From assembly GCA_023101885.1 (NCBI GenBank), contig JALPQD010000406.1, forward strand, positions 1,178,001-1,242,000: a DNA stretch of 64,000 nucleotides, given 5' to 3'. Under the pieces are notes generated by a model that was not told the DNA's origin, made no database searches, and worked only from the letters and a program-made list of their open reading frames with translations. Shown here piece by piece: positions 46,651 to 59,814 of the stretch (position 1 is the first letter of the stretch; every line of letters begins with the position of its first letter). Made by a program: the position numbers and the translations under genes. This DNA is from Typhlomys cinereus. Taxonomy: Eukaryota > Chordata > Mammalia > Rodentia > Platacanthomyidae.

Positions 46651-48689
46651 CTTTATGATTTGTAAAGAGCTCTGAAAGATTTTATTTCTATTGCTTTTCC
46701 AAATAAATTTACTTCCTATTTTCTTCTTTCTTTTGCTAGAATATAGTCTAAAATCTAATCTGTGTTCATGTTTAGTTTTCATAATTTCATTCTAACTTTG
46801 ACAGTCAGAAAATATTTTTAGTTGATTTAGAAGAATGAAGAAATTACAATGTCTTCATTGGATTAATCTGGACATGGGATTAATAACAGTGAGTGACAAC
46901 TTAGAAACAAGCTGTTCAAGTAGTTTTGTGTCAGGTTCTTCCACTCCTACTTTTAGAAGTGTGAAGAGCATATTTCTCCTTCCTGTCTGAATAGGAATGA
47001 TAAACTTGTGCTTTCTACAGAAAGTTTTGAAGTTAAATTCATGTGAACAACTTATCCTAATGCAGAACTAATGCAACAACACAATTACTGTTGTCTGTAG
47101 CACAGTATGTACCTAGACACCTTGTTCTGCTTGTCTTTTATACAAAGGACCCATATCGTCCATGGGGGTTAGAAAATTTAAAATCAGTCAATGCAGGTGA
47201 TATTGAAAAAAATTTCAATCATTCTGCATCTACCATTGAGTAAATTTACCCATGTCTTTCAAATCAAAATGAAACCAATGATTACATAATTGCAATGTGT
47301 TTCAAAATGTATTTTACATAATATTATTAAGAAGAACCATACTGTGAAACAAATTTATTGAAGTCTCTTACTATTGACAATTCTTCTTCTTCTTCAAAAA
47401 AAGATTCCAATGTTTGTGTTTCTCTATTTGTGGTTTTGTAGTTATCTCTACCTACAACTAACTTTCTGTTAGGTAATGTTTTCCTTGGTCCTTAATTAGT
47501 TCTTCAATAGTTTCTCCAGGAGGAACAGCAAGCCTATAACTACAGGATTCTGACAGTCCTTCAAACATGGTCTGTTTCCTTATTTCCAAGTTAAGCTAAT
47601 TGAGATAAATTGAAAAATGTGAGTGTTAATAATAGTGCTAATTTGTTTATAAGTTGGTTCCCACCTAGGATACATTCAAATATATGATCATATAAGAAAT
47701 GGGTGTTATTTTCATGTGCATATACAGAACAGGTATACCTCAGACTGCTTAAAAGTTTTCTTGTGATTGCATACCTCAAAGTGCTACAAAAACAGGTTGT
47801 ACCACATGTTTTTGAAGCCTTAGAGACTTTAATTTTGAATCATTGGGTTTCCATGGAGTTTTGCCATTTGCTGAAAAAAAATCTGAAGAACGGTGTGGGA
47901 GGTTTTAGGTGTTACTACAAACAGGGAGATTATTGACATTTAGCGCTGACATTTACTGATCTGAAGCTTTGGATATGGGTCCACCATAATGTGCAGAAGG
48001 ATCTATGGAAGAAAAAAATGCTACAAAACAAGATAAGGGAGATTAGAAAGCAGTGGAGATTTTATTCAAGTCTTTTATAATGGACAGAAAGTTTCTCATT
48101 ACAAATAGAAGACTAGAATTTCAAAACTGGATTGCATAACAAAAGGTGGTTGTGTTTTATAAACTCAAAGAAAGTCAGTGGAACAACACTGGAGCTCAGA
48201 AAGGTCAGTAGCTAATGTAATTAGGCCTTTTGTGCTTGCTCATTGGCCTGCTGGGCTGGGTCACTGCCTTTCAACAGAAATTAAGAAGTGGAAAAATTAT
48301 CATTGTACATCAGAGAGAAGTCCTGGACAAAGACATTCTGAAGTTGAACAATGAGCTAGAATCTAGAAGATTTTTTTTTATCTCAACTAACCAAAGAAAG
48401 CAATGGCAAATTTGATAAATTTTCAAAACTAAATGCAGAAGAAGATAGAAGTCAGGAGCCTAAAGTCAGAGGTGTGGAGAGAGAAGGTCCTAGAGTTCAG
48501 GAAATTCAGGAGGAAGCACAGTACATCTTAGTTCATAAATCCAAGAGTTCCTTCAACCAATCGGTCTACTTTTCCTTATAATCTGTTAGCTTGACAACCA
48601 CTCTGCATTGCACACGGCTGCAAGTATTTTTTTTCATAGATTTAATAAAAATGCATTTTCTAAGGATGAAGCAAACATAATCAGATTTT
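46651..48689. other. Unassigned sequence
   Basis: About 2 kb with no supported gene. Frames at 47591-47779, 47703-47936 and 48230-48415 show no motif. Confidence 0.5.
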
Positions 48690-48960
48690 AAACTTTGAAA
48701 AACTGTCAAATACTGTACCTATTTAAAATTGCATTTTTTTTAGAGAAATGGAGAGGAAGAGAGAGAGGAAGAATAGGGGAGGAAAGGGGAGAGAGTATAT
48801 GAATGCAAACATATTCACCATGTTGCATGTGTGGAGCAAAGTTTAGAAATGAGTTCTTTTCCTTCACTATGTGGGTTCCAAGGGTCAAATCCAGGTATCA
48901 AGGATTTGTCAGGTTTACACACAGGTGACTTGGCCAGCTGAGGTATCTCACCAACTCCAG
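48690..48960 (-). repeat. Diverged B3-like SINE, minus strand
   Basis: A GA-rich tract (48740-48800) is followed by ggtcaaatccaggtatcaag and agctgaggtatctcaccaac, an inverted tRNA-like head. Old. Confidence 0.5.
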
Positions 48961-49224
48961 AGTTATACTTTTATATACATGACAAATCATGTCACTCACA
49001 ACCATACTGGTCACAGGTTTCCAGACAAGGAAACATTTGTTTACATCTACTGTTTTGTAGCTGTACCATTGGGAAATTGTATTTTCAGAAGTAAAGATGC
49101 TATGCGCTTCATTTTGAATGTTTAGATGAAAGTCCCAGGGCAATGTCTCAAAAGAAACCAGCCCACTATTCCCCTCCCCTCCAACAGTTTCTGACATTTC
49201 CCTTCCACAACTGCAGGTCAGTGT

Positions 49225-49735
49225 ACCAGTTACTCTTAACTGTTGCTATGAGGGAGCATTCAAAGTCAAGCAACTTAAGGGAGAAAGGGAGATTTATTCA
49301 GCTTATAATTCCAGAAAGGAGAAACAATCTTTCATGGTGGAGGTGACATGGCTTGTGACTGAAGCTGGAGGCAGGTTAAGTCACTGCAAACATCCTGGAG
49401 GATCAGAGCTTGCTAGTTCAGTAAGCCATTAGGTGACAGTTGAAGGCTGGAGAATTCCTGGGGAGTCTTTAGGCATGTTGAAGTCTTGTAGGGTTGGAGG
49501 GCTGGGGCTCAAGAAGCCAGATGGCAGGAGGGAAGAGAGTTTTCTAGCACAGCTTTGTAATGTCTCTCTTCAAAGTCTTCTATTTCCTTTTATCTGGTCT
49601 GCTACTGGGAGGTTTAATCAGACTAGGGTTGGTCTTTGGATTGTAAATGTGTTGATCTTGATAATCTCTTCAGATAGTCTGACTGTTGATTTTAGTTAAT
49701 GCCAGGTATGGTCAAGTTGACACCATTGATTAGCT
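49225..49735 (-). repeat. Probable MaLR-type LTR, minus strand
   Basis: It contains aagcaacttaagggagaaag, ggagatttattcagcttata, a tttcatggtggaggtgacatg block and a late ggtatggtcaagttgacacc. This arrangement is shared with the repeats at 24040-24420 and 59060-59430. The 88-residue frame 49433-49699 has no motif. Confidence 0.5.
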
Positions 49736-50004
49736 ATCTGAACAGTCAGCAAGTACTTGATATCTGACATTTATCTATGTCACATGAAACTTTCTGCAAC
49801 TCTGGAAAAGCTATGAAGTTAGTTGTCCAGTCCATTCCATGGTTTTCCTGCAGATTGTTCCCACCAACACCATGTTGCTGCACATGTCTATGGGGGTATT
49901 TCTCTACCTTTCCTCTCTGAAGGCTCTCTCTCCTTCAGGACAAAACTTAGCCTCCACACTTGCATCCTATTATCTCTGATATTTTCTTTTTCTTTCCTTT
50001 TTTC

Positions 50005-50300
50005 TGTGTGTCTGTTGTATATGTGCATACATGTATGTGTGCAAATGTGTGTACATGTATACAAAAGTACACTTGATTCTATGTGTCTGTGGAAGCCCAG
50101 GGGTGACACTGGATTGTTTTTCTCCTTTATTGCTTTGCTCTGGTGTTTTTCAGCCTCTGCCTACCAGGATCAGAATTACAGGTCACTGATATCTTTATTC
50201 AGCACTTTTTTTATATGGGATCTAGGGATCCAAACTCAGGTCCTTTTGCATGGTCAACTAACCTTAACCACAGAATCATCTCTCCATATTTGATCTTCTC
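50005..50300 (-). mobile_element. B2-like SINE, older subfamily
   Basis: A GT-rich start (gtgtgtctgttgtatatgtg), then tattgctttgctctggtg, a tttcagcctctgcctaccagg block and ggatccaaactcaggtcctt, ending cacagaatcatctctcc. These are inverted body and head as in 22110-22440. The 156-residue plus-strand frame over it is not a gene. Confidence 0.7.
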
Positions 50301-50462
50301 TTTTTCTAACAGAAGTCTGCTAAACTTCTGTCTATATTTTGAAAGACATATTACTTTTTTACAAGTGGCTTTAAAATTTGTTTCTCCTTTGTATTCTATT
50401 TATAGAATATCTTAACACTTATAATTGAGGTTTACAACATAACAAACCATTGCATACTCTAA

Positions 50463-50580
50463 ACTGGATGTGTCGCTATATGCCTGTCATCCTAGCTCTT
50501 TGAAGGATGAGACAAGGACACTAAGTTTGAGACATCCTTAGTTGCATAGAGTAATCCTGTGTGGGACAGCACCATTTTAT
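50463..50580 (+). repeat. B1-like (7SL-derived) SINE remnant
   Basis: It reads ggatgtgtcgctatatgcct, then tcatcctagctctttgaagg, then gagtaatcctgtgtg. This is the plus-strand order of a B1/Alu-type monomer (gcctgtaatcccagcactttggaggc pattern). L1 copy C is inserted at its 3' side. Confidence 0.6.
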
Positions 50581-50596
50581 TAAAAATCCCCTTTTT
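50581..50596. repeat. Target-site duplication, left copy, of L1 copy C
   Basis: The 16-bp taaaaatccccttttt recurs at 51578-51593. Confidence 0.8.
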
Positions 50597-51577
50597 TTAA
50601 ATTTCCACTCATACAAATATAACAGGTACACTAGTTCCCTCCCTCCCTCCAACCTCCCACCGCCCTCTGCCCCTCTCCCCCCTCTCTCCCCATCCCCTGG
50701 TGCCTCCCCCTCCCATCCCCGGAGCATCCTTTAATGTGCATGCCAAACTCTCCTCTGGGTCCTTCTCTAAGATGAGGTGCAAGGACCCAGTGGCATTTCC
50801 CAGAACCCTTTCCTGTGTTCCCTTTAAGCATAGGAACACTACTGTGGCTGTCAATCTCTTGCCTCCAAGGATCCTAGTGCCTTTAGCAAATGCTGGACTT
50901 TGTGGGCTCAATAGTGTGTTGGACATTGCTGCAGGGCATGCAAAGTCCAATTATGATTGCTTCGGCCCTAACTTGTGTGGAGTATCTTGCATATCATTAC
51001 TCCTCCCATCCTTGTGCTCTTACAATCTTACCGCCCCCCTCTTCGGCAAATTTCCCTGAGCTTCAGGATGGGGAGAGATTAGGCTGGCCTATTTCCAGGT
51101 GATTGATATAGAGTCTCTGAAGTTCTGGATTATGGTTTGTTGATTTGTTTTTCAGTTTTGCTGCTCCTGCAATGCCCTTCACTCCATCCTGATGGGTATT
51201 GGATGTCACCCCCTGGCCAGAGATTAAAAACCTGTTAAACTAGAGTCTTGTTATAAGAGTATATTCAAAGGTAGATGTAATAAAAGTAGGAAACTACAGT
51301 GAGGGAGGGGTTAATCACCCATTTGCAAAATGGTTACTTTTTATCTGCCAGACTATATGCCCTCCCCTTCTGGTGAGATCATACCTTATGTGTTGTAAAT
51401 GATCAGGAAGGAAAGTCTGTGAACTTAACCAGATGCCTCATTACTTACTTGCAGTCCTTGATGATGGCCTATTTTCTCTGCTGTAACATGGTCCCCTCTT
51501 TCCTTGTTTCTGGTGTGGCCCACCTACCCCATCCCTCCTGTTCATAATCATTGCAATTACTGTAGGTTTTAAAGAGA
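50597..51577 (-). mobile_element. 5'-truncated LINE-1 (copy C), 3' UTR only
   Basis: About 980 nt of the family 3' UTR on the minus strand: an A-rich end, a polypurine tract (plus-strand C/T-rich, about 50635-50720), and the retained intron-like segment (51213-51448). It is truncated shortly before ORF2 would begin. It is flanked by the 16-bp duplication at 50581-50596 and 51578-51593. Overlapping frames such as 50700-51059 are not genes. Confidence 0.93.
51213..51448 (-). other. Retained intron-like segment in L1 copy C 3' UTR
   Basis: 236 nt. On the minus strand it starts ctgcaa/gtaagtaatgagg and ends tttttaatctctggccag/ggggtgac. A TTAAC branch-point-like motif lies about 21 nt upstream of the end. 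This is the best-preserved copy of both splice sites. Confidence 0.7.
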
Positions 51578-51593
51578 TAAAAATCCCCTTTTT

Positions 51594-52451
51594 AAACAAG
51601 CTCCTTTTAACTTTTCCACAGTGGCAGAAAACATTTTGGAATATAACATTATTCCTGAAACTGAACATAGAAGCTGCCTTAATCACTTATGTCCCTGGAC
51701 CCCTGAGCACCCAGCCTAAGGCCATTCTTCTTTTCATCATTTCACTTCCTATTCTGTACTAACATCCTTGTCTCTGACAACTCCTTAATAACTTCTAAAG
51801 GTTGAAAATGGCAGAACCAGCCTCTTGTCCTGGTGTTCTCTTCAGCTTCCTCTCTCCCATTCTGTCCAGGGTAACTCTCCCCTATTCTTAAAAGCTAAGA
51901 AATCTCTTCCATTCCAATACTATTCTACTTTATGGCTAAATTATGATTCTCCTGAGCACAAGGCCCTCAGATCTTAACAGAGCTCATATATCTTAAGCCT
52001 CTTCCTGGTGTTAGATTCCCTTTATGTAACAGCTTCCATGTCAACCTTACACATTGTTGGAGAGTCCCTTTATACTGCTTTTCACCACCAACCTAACACC
52101 CTTGATTACTCGTGACAATGCATGAAAGGTTCAAGAATTTGCTTACAGTACTTTCTTGAGGTCTTATCCACCTTTGGCTAGAGCCAGAATCCGACATCCG
52201 TGAGACTACAGTGGCTATAGTTTGAAACATTTGATGATCTATTGTCCTACTGCTCACCATCTTCCATCTTACTTTCTGGAGCTCTATTTATTCAAATCTT
52301 GCTTACTCCTCTCTAGAAAAAAAGCAAAGATTTTTGCCTAATCCATCAGACATTTGTGGACCTGACAGCACAGGGTTCGATTGGTCCTGCAATTATCCAT
52401 GTCTTCTATTAAAATGCCTTCCTTTCCTCTTTGTAATAAATGTTTGCTGAT
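51594..52451 (+). repeat. Possible LTR-like sequence
   Basis: About 850 nt of C/T-rich, non-coding sequence without resemblance to the surrounding L1s. It ends with a ctttgtaataaatgtttgct block (polyadenylation-type AATAAA) shortly after a run resembling the R/U5 end of an LTR. I cannot name a family. It lies between L1 copies C and G. Confidence 0.3.
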
Positions 52452-52466
52452 AAAAAACCTCCTCTT

Positions 52467-53010
52467 AGTCTATATCAACCACTTGGAATCAGGCCTGCCT
52501 AATTTTTCCCCATCCTGAAGCTCAGGAAAATTTGTGGAAGAGGGGCACGGTAAGATTGTAAGAACCCAAAGATGGGGAGGAGCTATGATATGCAAGCTAA
52601 TCCACACAAATTAAGGCTGAAGCAATCATAATAGGACTCTGTATGATCTGCGCAATGACCAACATATCATTGACCCCTCAAAGTCTAGCATGGACTAAAG
52701 GCACTAGGATTCTTAGACGCTAGGGATTAACAGCCACAATAGTGTTCCTATACTTAAGGGGAACATAAGGACGAGTTCTAGGAAATGCCACTGAGTCCTT
52801 ACACCTCATCAGAGAGGAGGACCTAAAGGAAAGTTTGACATACACATTACAGGATGCTCCAGGGATGGGGGGAGGGGGCACTTGGAGTAAAGGTGGGGAA
52901 TGAAGGGGAAAAAGGGGAAGGGAGCAGGGAGGTCCAGGGAGGGGTGGAGGGAGGGAAGGGACCGGATACTTATTAAGTTTGTATGAGCAGAAAAAAAATA
53001 CATTATTTAA
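52467..53010 (+). mobile_element. 5'-truncated LINE-1 3' UTR (copy G)
   Basis: Starting near the tcaaccacttggaatcagg block, it continues with ccccatcctgaagctcagga, a gtaagattgtaag block and a polypurine tract (about 52860-52965), and ends in a poly(A)-rich tail. It is flanked by aaaaaacctcctctt (52452-52466) and aaaaaaactcctctt (53011-53025), a near-perfect target duplication. Confidence 0.9.
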
Positions 53011-53025
53011 AAAAAAACTCCTCTT

Positions 53026-56000
53026 GATGAATCAGCATTTGTTATTACTTTGAGCATTTCTATCCAATTAAGATAAACAAATTATATTGTTCTTAGATTG
53101 TTCTGCCAGATGAAAGTTTATTCTTTCATTCTTTCCTTTTTTTTCTTTCTTTCAACTAACACTGGTCAAATTGTGTCAAACGTGGCTAATCCTTAAAATG
53201 ACAGACCAGAACTCTCAGTGGTAGCCCTTCAGTAGGTTTGCTCTGGGACTGGGGAGGTCAGACCAAAGGAAGCTTGAACAAAAGAGGAAGAAAGTCTGAA
53301 TGTCAATGGTGGTGATTGTTAAACAGACTGTGGAAAATGGAGAGAAGATTAAGGCAAGTTTAGATGACCTCTGTGTGCACTTAAGTCATAATGGCCCTTT
53401 ACAGCTCCTAGCCATGTTCTTCTTCGCAGAGCACTAAGCCAGGCAGCAACTTAACAACATGGCTGATTTCCTTCCTCCGGAACACAGGAGTTTAAGGTTG
53501 AATTTGATAAAAGGATAGTCAACTAATGGCTACCACCTAGGATGCTGCACCATTTTTATTGACCTAAAAATCTTTTGACTGAGCAGTCATAGCACTATTT
53601 TTTGACTGAACCGCCATAAAGAAATATGGACAGGATAAAAATATAAAGCAATATTGAAAACTCATTTATTAAACCAGAATTTAATTGTGTATTCTATTAA
53701 AGAATGTGATACATGCTTCTCTGTTTAATTTGCAAATCTTTCTCCTCTGTATTCTCACATCTGACCCCTGATTTAGTCAGCATTCAGGATTGAAATTACC
53801 CATGTATCTCCTTTTTTAAATATGCTGCACAGAGGTGTGATGCTATAGTCTTATGCTGGTTACATAGATCACTGAAGGAAAAGTGGCTGTTTGCCAGGAA
53901 GGGAGTGAGACTGTCACTTAGCAGCACTACTGTAGCTGCAAAGGTCAAACACCATGATCACTGTTGGAAGAAAGATAAATGAAAGACAAACTTAGCTTTT
54001 CAATTAATAAAATGCTAATGAATTTGGAGTTTGAAGAATTTAATTTTCAAAATGAACATTCAGAGCAAGTATAGATTGAATGTTATATTTATAAGAAATG
54101 CATGCCTTTTTCATGAGTATGAAATTACACACACACAAATATTAATATTTGCTTTAATCATTTTTACTATTTGTGAACTTTGACCTTAGAGTGAGTTTCA
54201 TTCCAAAATATAAAGATTAATATTGTCTTTCTGCAATGTGATCAATATTCTATGTTTTGTGACTGGATGGATATCTTTTCATTTAAAAGTCAAATAGTGG
54301 AAAGGAAAAATGAATGAGGAAGGAAGAGAGGAGAAGGAAATTACATGTTGGTTCTATGTGAATGGATTAAAATTAAGATTATTGAGGCAATAGATTTATC
54401 AACCCTATGCCCACCCCAATACTTTTCTGGTATGAGCAAAGCTATTGTAAATGAAGAATCAAAGCAGAGAGTAGTGCTCATTACCATCTGATAAACAAAA
54501 AAAGAGGTCACAAGTAAGGGTGTTCATATCAGGCAGAGGTGACTTGAATGTCTACATCAACTTCATCCTGTAATTCCAGAGAACTGAAATAACATGCCTT
54601 TGTAAACAAAGGCATTAGTAAATAAGACCTAAATGCTTCCTGCCAACTTCTTTTATCTTATATGTTTTTTACTTTAAATTATCCACTTTAGAAAAATATA
54701 ATAGATGATATTCATATTTTTTCCACTGTTGTCACGGCTGTGACTTTTCAGTTTTCACTGGCAAGTTCTTCAATTTGTTTTGGTCCAACAAAACTTGTTG
54801 GTATATCCTTACTCTCAGAATGTAGGAATCATTTCATGACTCCATCAGCCCCATCTTTATCAATCTTGTGTGGTTCTCTGCACCTGCTAACTGTTTTCTC
54901 TTTTCCCTGAATAGAGCAAGTGGTCTGACAGTATGTCCTCAGATACCTAAGCATTGGTTATGCAAAAAGAACAAATATTCCATTGGATAGCTCAGTGTCA
55001 AAATTACTTTTATAATATTGAATCAAGTTCTCTATTCACTTTCCCAGTATAAAGTTTAATACTGATGATGCTTCCTGGTTTTCTTGATTTTCTTGAGTTC
55101 TATGAGAAAGATGTAGCTGCCATAGTCTAGTCAAAAGGTGGAATATCTGGATGTTTTAAATAATAAGATGATCAATAGTCTCTATGCTTGAGACTGTGTG
55201 ATTGCATTCCAGGCACTGTTGGAAGCAATCCGAGCAATATTGTTAGGAGTGGAGCCAGCAAATAGGAAAGCTACCTACTTGTTCACTGATGAAAGAACTT
55301 GAACTTACCTGGAGTTTATAAACCTCTATTTCTAGTCAAAAGCAAAACTCATCTGTTCCTGAAGTCTTAGGTCCACAAGGGAAAAACTCCCTTTTCCTTT
55401 TCTTTATGAATTTTGAATTGGTTCTTATTACCTAAAATCAAGGTTCCTAGCATGTTCATATTTTATGATCTGAGAATTATCTTGCTATTAATTCTTACTT
55501 TTTAATGTCTCAATCACCTTTCAAATACACATATTATCTGTCCCATGTGCTCGGCTGCCCTTGTACCTGTGTTAAGAGACAATTGTTGCATATGCATCTG
55601 AACAACTGCAGAGATCTGAGTTAGTTTATAACCTGTAAATCATTATATCCAGAAAGTTTCATTTTGGGTTTAATTTGTTTTATATTCTAATGGTCATTTA
55701 TTATAATAGGAATATCTCTATGTGTTAAGTTTTCACCCATGTAATACATGTTAAATAAGTTGGTACGTATCATAACTGATCATGAAAAACTAATAAAGCA
55801 GCTTTGTATTCATCAGAAGATACACAGTGTATATTGTCAAGTGTTAAGTTTTTCAAAAATATTTCTATTTTAAGTTTATATTAGTACACGCATAAGAGAA
55901 CTAAGTTTATATATATTCTTAATAAATTCTTTAAATTCTTAAATTCTTACAAAGAGACTACTTTTAAAACCATTGGCATTTAGGGAAAATCGAAGCCTAT

Positions 56001-57663
56001 CTTGGCAAGTTGTTCAACATACTTAAAATTTAAATATAACAGGTGATCATATTCCCAAAGAGCATTACCACTTATATAAATTTAACACCAGTAAATTTGG
56101 TGGTAAATATTCACTTATTTAAATTTATATTATATGTCATGCTTTGCTCTTAAATTCTAGATGTGGTTACTGTACCTATTATAGCAGGCTAAATCTGTGA
56201 ATATTGGATCCAGAACAGAGAAGGTGAAATAAAAGATAAAATGTTCTTATTGAAATTTAGTTTAATCTATTATAAATTCCTTCACTTAAAATAATACTAC
56301 GAATTAAGTAAGCACATTTAAAAATTCTTTCTTTAATGGATAAGGAAGAAATTATACAACAAGCAAACTGGAGAAAAATTAGAAAATAATGAGGCAATAT
56401 TTGAAGCAAAAATCATCCTTTTCCTGAATATTTCAGATTTTTCTCTCTTGTAGCATTAGATCAGCATTCATAAAATTCACCCTAGGACTAAAATTATTAG
56501 TGAATGGTTGGAAACTGAGGTGAGCAGACATTTAGCAATTGTTCAGTGGTCTGTAAAATGAATTTCTGATCTCAGTCCAGTCATAAAACCTATCATCACA
56601 ATTGATGCAAGTCAATGCCTTTTCTATCAGTCTCATCAGGGAAGCTTGGGACTGCATGAACAGAGGCACAGAAATGTCTCCTATGGAGCCAAAATCTGTA
56701 AGTCAAAATTAAGGATCACTCATAAGGGAGTTACTGTCTCTGCTTGAATCATTCTCTAGCTAAGTGTAAGGCTTTAAAGATGGTTCTAGTTCCTTTAGGA
56801 AGATTTACAGTCGCTCTAAAGATAGAGGTGAATAGATATCATGAAAATACTATCTTGTATAGAAGTAAAATTGAACATAAGATGCTACCTTATCCCATGG
56901 GGCAGGAAGGTGGAAGATTGCTTATATCCCTACTCACTACACAGACATTCTGACTTAGAAGTGCTCCAAAGGATGATATTAAAATTAAGGAGACTGATGC
57001 TCTTCAGAGTCTTTAGAACACTGAACGTCCATATATATTCAAATTGAATGGCTCTATGGTTTTCTAAAATGACTTGACAATTTTATATTTGCAAAATTCT
57101 AGGTGTCCCTTAGGGCTTTTTCATAAGCTTTAAAATAACTTCCCTATCAATCAGTGTCACTTCTAGTTTTCTGCTTCATTTTTTTTCCTTTTTGACATAT
57201 TTTAACTTCTGGCCTTTTTAGAAATTTATATTCTGTCTCCTCTTAGGTTTTAAGTGGAACTTGAAGGAGCACTCAAAAATATTTTAAAATGCTCTGTTCC
57301 TGATACCAGAAAAAAATTCAATAGTCTAACCAGAATTGGTCCTTGACCTCTTCTTGATTCACTGAGAAATCCTGTTGCTTTGACATCCTGAGTGTTCTCT
57401 TAATCTTGTAAATTTCCTATCTGAAATCATCCTCCAGTGATTTCAGAATCAAATAAATCTGGGATCTTTGCTTGTTTATAATCTTTGTATTATTCTAAGC
57501 ACAAGTATGAGGATGAAGGTATTTTGAAGGCAAAATTTAACTCCCTAATTTTGTAGTCTAGCAATAGGAACTGTATGTACAAAGATTCTCACAACTTACA
57601 AGATTATAAAATAGTTATTATCTGAGAAACATTTACATGGTTGTGAACAAAAACTTGGCAACA
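53026..57663. other. Unassigned AT-rich sequence
   Basis: About 4.6 kb without a supported gene or recognised repeat. The 53380-53510 stretch is slightly GC-richer, but I see no motif. Frames at 56744-57047 are short and overlap each other. Confidence 0.5.
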
Positions 57664-57960
57664 CAACTTAAAGGTGAAATGTTTTATTTTGGATCATTGT
57701 AAAGTGTACAAGTAAACAGTTTCTGTTCCAGACAGCCTGAAAGTAGCAGAGTTAGTAACAGAGAAAAGACAGATGAAAAGTAAAGATCTGGAGTCAAAAG
57801 TAGAAGTTCTTAGCATCTTTAGCACTACTACAACCTAGTGCCCCACCACCAGGGCATGTGTGCTCCAGCTAGATGCTACAGCTCTATCAGCTGGAGAACA
57901 GGAAGTCAAATGCACAAGGCTCTGGGGCATATTTCACATCCAAATCTTCATAGTCACTAA
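57664..57960 (-). repeat. Possible LTR-type repeat
   Basis: A gtgaaatgttttattttgga start, an agacagcctgaaagtagcag block and a gtgccccaccaccag block resemble the layout of inverted LTR-type repeats seen elsewhere in the window. Weak. Confidence 0.3.
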
Positions 57961-59059
57961 ATGCAAACAAATTTGAGATATTTGAACATAAGTCTCCGTG
58001 TTAAATATGAAATTCTCAAGTGTGAAACCACTTTAGAATTATCCTTTACATTCATAAAATCTCTCTGAGCTTTATTAATTACAGTGATGGATGCCAACGT
58101 AAGAGGGAGCTTTTTTGATAAATAAGGAAGCTATAATCTGCACAAATATCAGTCATGATGAGGGCTTTTCCTAGCCACCTTGTCTTTGTCATCTAACTTT
58201 ATCAGACATGTTTACCTCTTGAGAACCTCTCATTAGTATCATTCACCCATTCATTGATTATTATTTGGGTTTCTATTTCTCTCTTTCTCAGGAATTCACT
58301 CAAAGAAAATTGCATTAAGCATAATAAATTTCAATAAATTCTATGCAGAATACTATGTTTCTTTCAGTTTTACTAATTAGTAGCACTTTAATTATCATAC
58401 CATGAAAAAATAAGTCATGTGAATACTCTCAAATGGATGCTATCACCATCAAAGTAAGATTTATTTTTCAAAGTTAAAGTAACAAAACCCTTCACTGTGT
58501 TGATTAAATTGCTTCAGCATATACTAAATCTGGTATGAGAAATCTTATACTCCCAATGCAGAACCTCAAGAGACATCCTAATTATGGATCTTCTTTAGCC
58601 ATAGTCAGCATCTTAAGTCCCTGCCTACTGAGTTCTTACCTGCTTTCATATCTGGATGTTCTTAATTGGGTCCAGTTATGTCCAAATATTAAGGATCCAG
58701 CATCCTATTTCCAGTTGCAAGTTGTTTGTCTTCTTGAAGCCACTCTCACAGTGGCTTCAATTATTTAGGCCAGGAAAACAAAGTTACCTTTGTAAGCCCA
58801 GGAACAAAATGAGAATCTTTTAGTAATCTCATGCATTAAAATAAACTAAGTTTGGTTGCTTTAACCAACAAACATTACATTATGGTAATGATTAGACTAC
58901 CTAAATAGAATGATGTGTATGTATAAATGTCATCAAATGGAATTGCTGAGAGAAACCCAGATAACTCGATACTAAACAAAGTTTCCAGAGTTTTCAACGT
59001 GGATTCATTCATGTTCATGGTACCCTGTAAGGATAACTTTTTAACCCTGTTCATAAGGC
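57961..59059. other. Unassigned AT-rich sequence
   Basis: Nothing recognisable. A 77-residue frame (58535-58768) and an 85-residue frame (58927-59184) have no motif. Confidence 0.5.
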
Positions 59060-59430
59060 CTGTTATAGTTACTCTTCTTCTTTCAGTGAGAAAATGCTCT
59101 ATAAAATTAACTCAAGGCAGAAATGGAGATTTATCTGGCGTAGATTCCATAGAGGAGATAGTCTATTATGTGGGATTTGCATAGTAGATGGTTTGACTAG
59201 AAGTGGAAGCTAGAAGGAGGCTGAGGTAACTGCAGCCAAAAGAAAGAGAAAGTACAGTCAGGGAGTAGAATAGGGCTACCAAATCTCAAGGCCCCACCCT
59301 TGTGACTTTACTTCCTCCTGCAAGTCTCTACCTACTTGCTAAAAGCACCACAACATTCCACAAACTTGAGCATTAGCTAAGATTCACACATATGTGATTG
59401 TGGGGACAACTCACATATAAATCATGACAG
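59060..59430 (-). repeat. MaLR-type LTR, minus strand
   Basis: It includes ggagatttatctggcg, aaggccccacccttgtgac, a ttacttcctcctgcaag block, aaaagcaccacaacattcc and tgtggggacaactcac. This parallels the order in 24040-24420. Confidence 0.6.
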
Positions 59431-59814
59431 GCTTTCTCCCTACAGTTCATACATCAAGGTACTGATTCACATATGACACATTGATCTAAGCACAAACATT
59501 CTACAGAATAGAAATCAGCATAATACAATGTTACCTGGTTATGTTTAATTCATTACATGCTCACAAATCATCTGGTGTGCATTGAGTTTAGAAATCTTAA
59601 TATATTCAAGCTGTAATGGTTTTTAATGTTTATTTTCCTCATTTAAACAGTGGTGACTTTTAAGTTCTAATGACAATGAGAGAATGACTCAAGAAAAACA
59701 AATTGATTAAGTTCAAAGCTTTGATCTTTTACCAGAGTTAAGTAGGCTTTGAACAAAAAAAAATGTTGACAATACTTACTATTTGCTGGTATAATTGTTA
59801 TTTTGGGTTTTTTT
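59431..59814. other. Unassigned AT-rich sequence
   Basis: Nothing recognisable. Confidence 0.5.

Noticed and set aside
49823..50293. 156-residue plus-strand frame
   Set aside because: It spans the inverted B2-like SINE at 50005-50300 and shows no domain; the SINE accounts for most of it.
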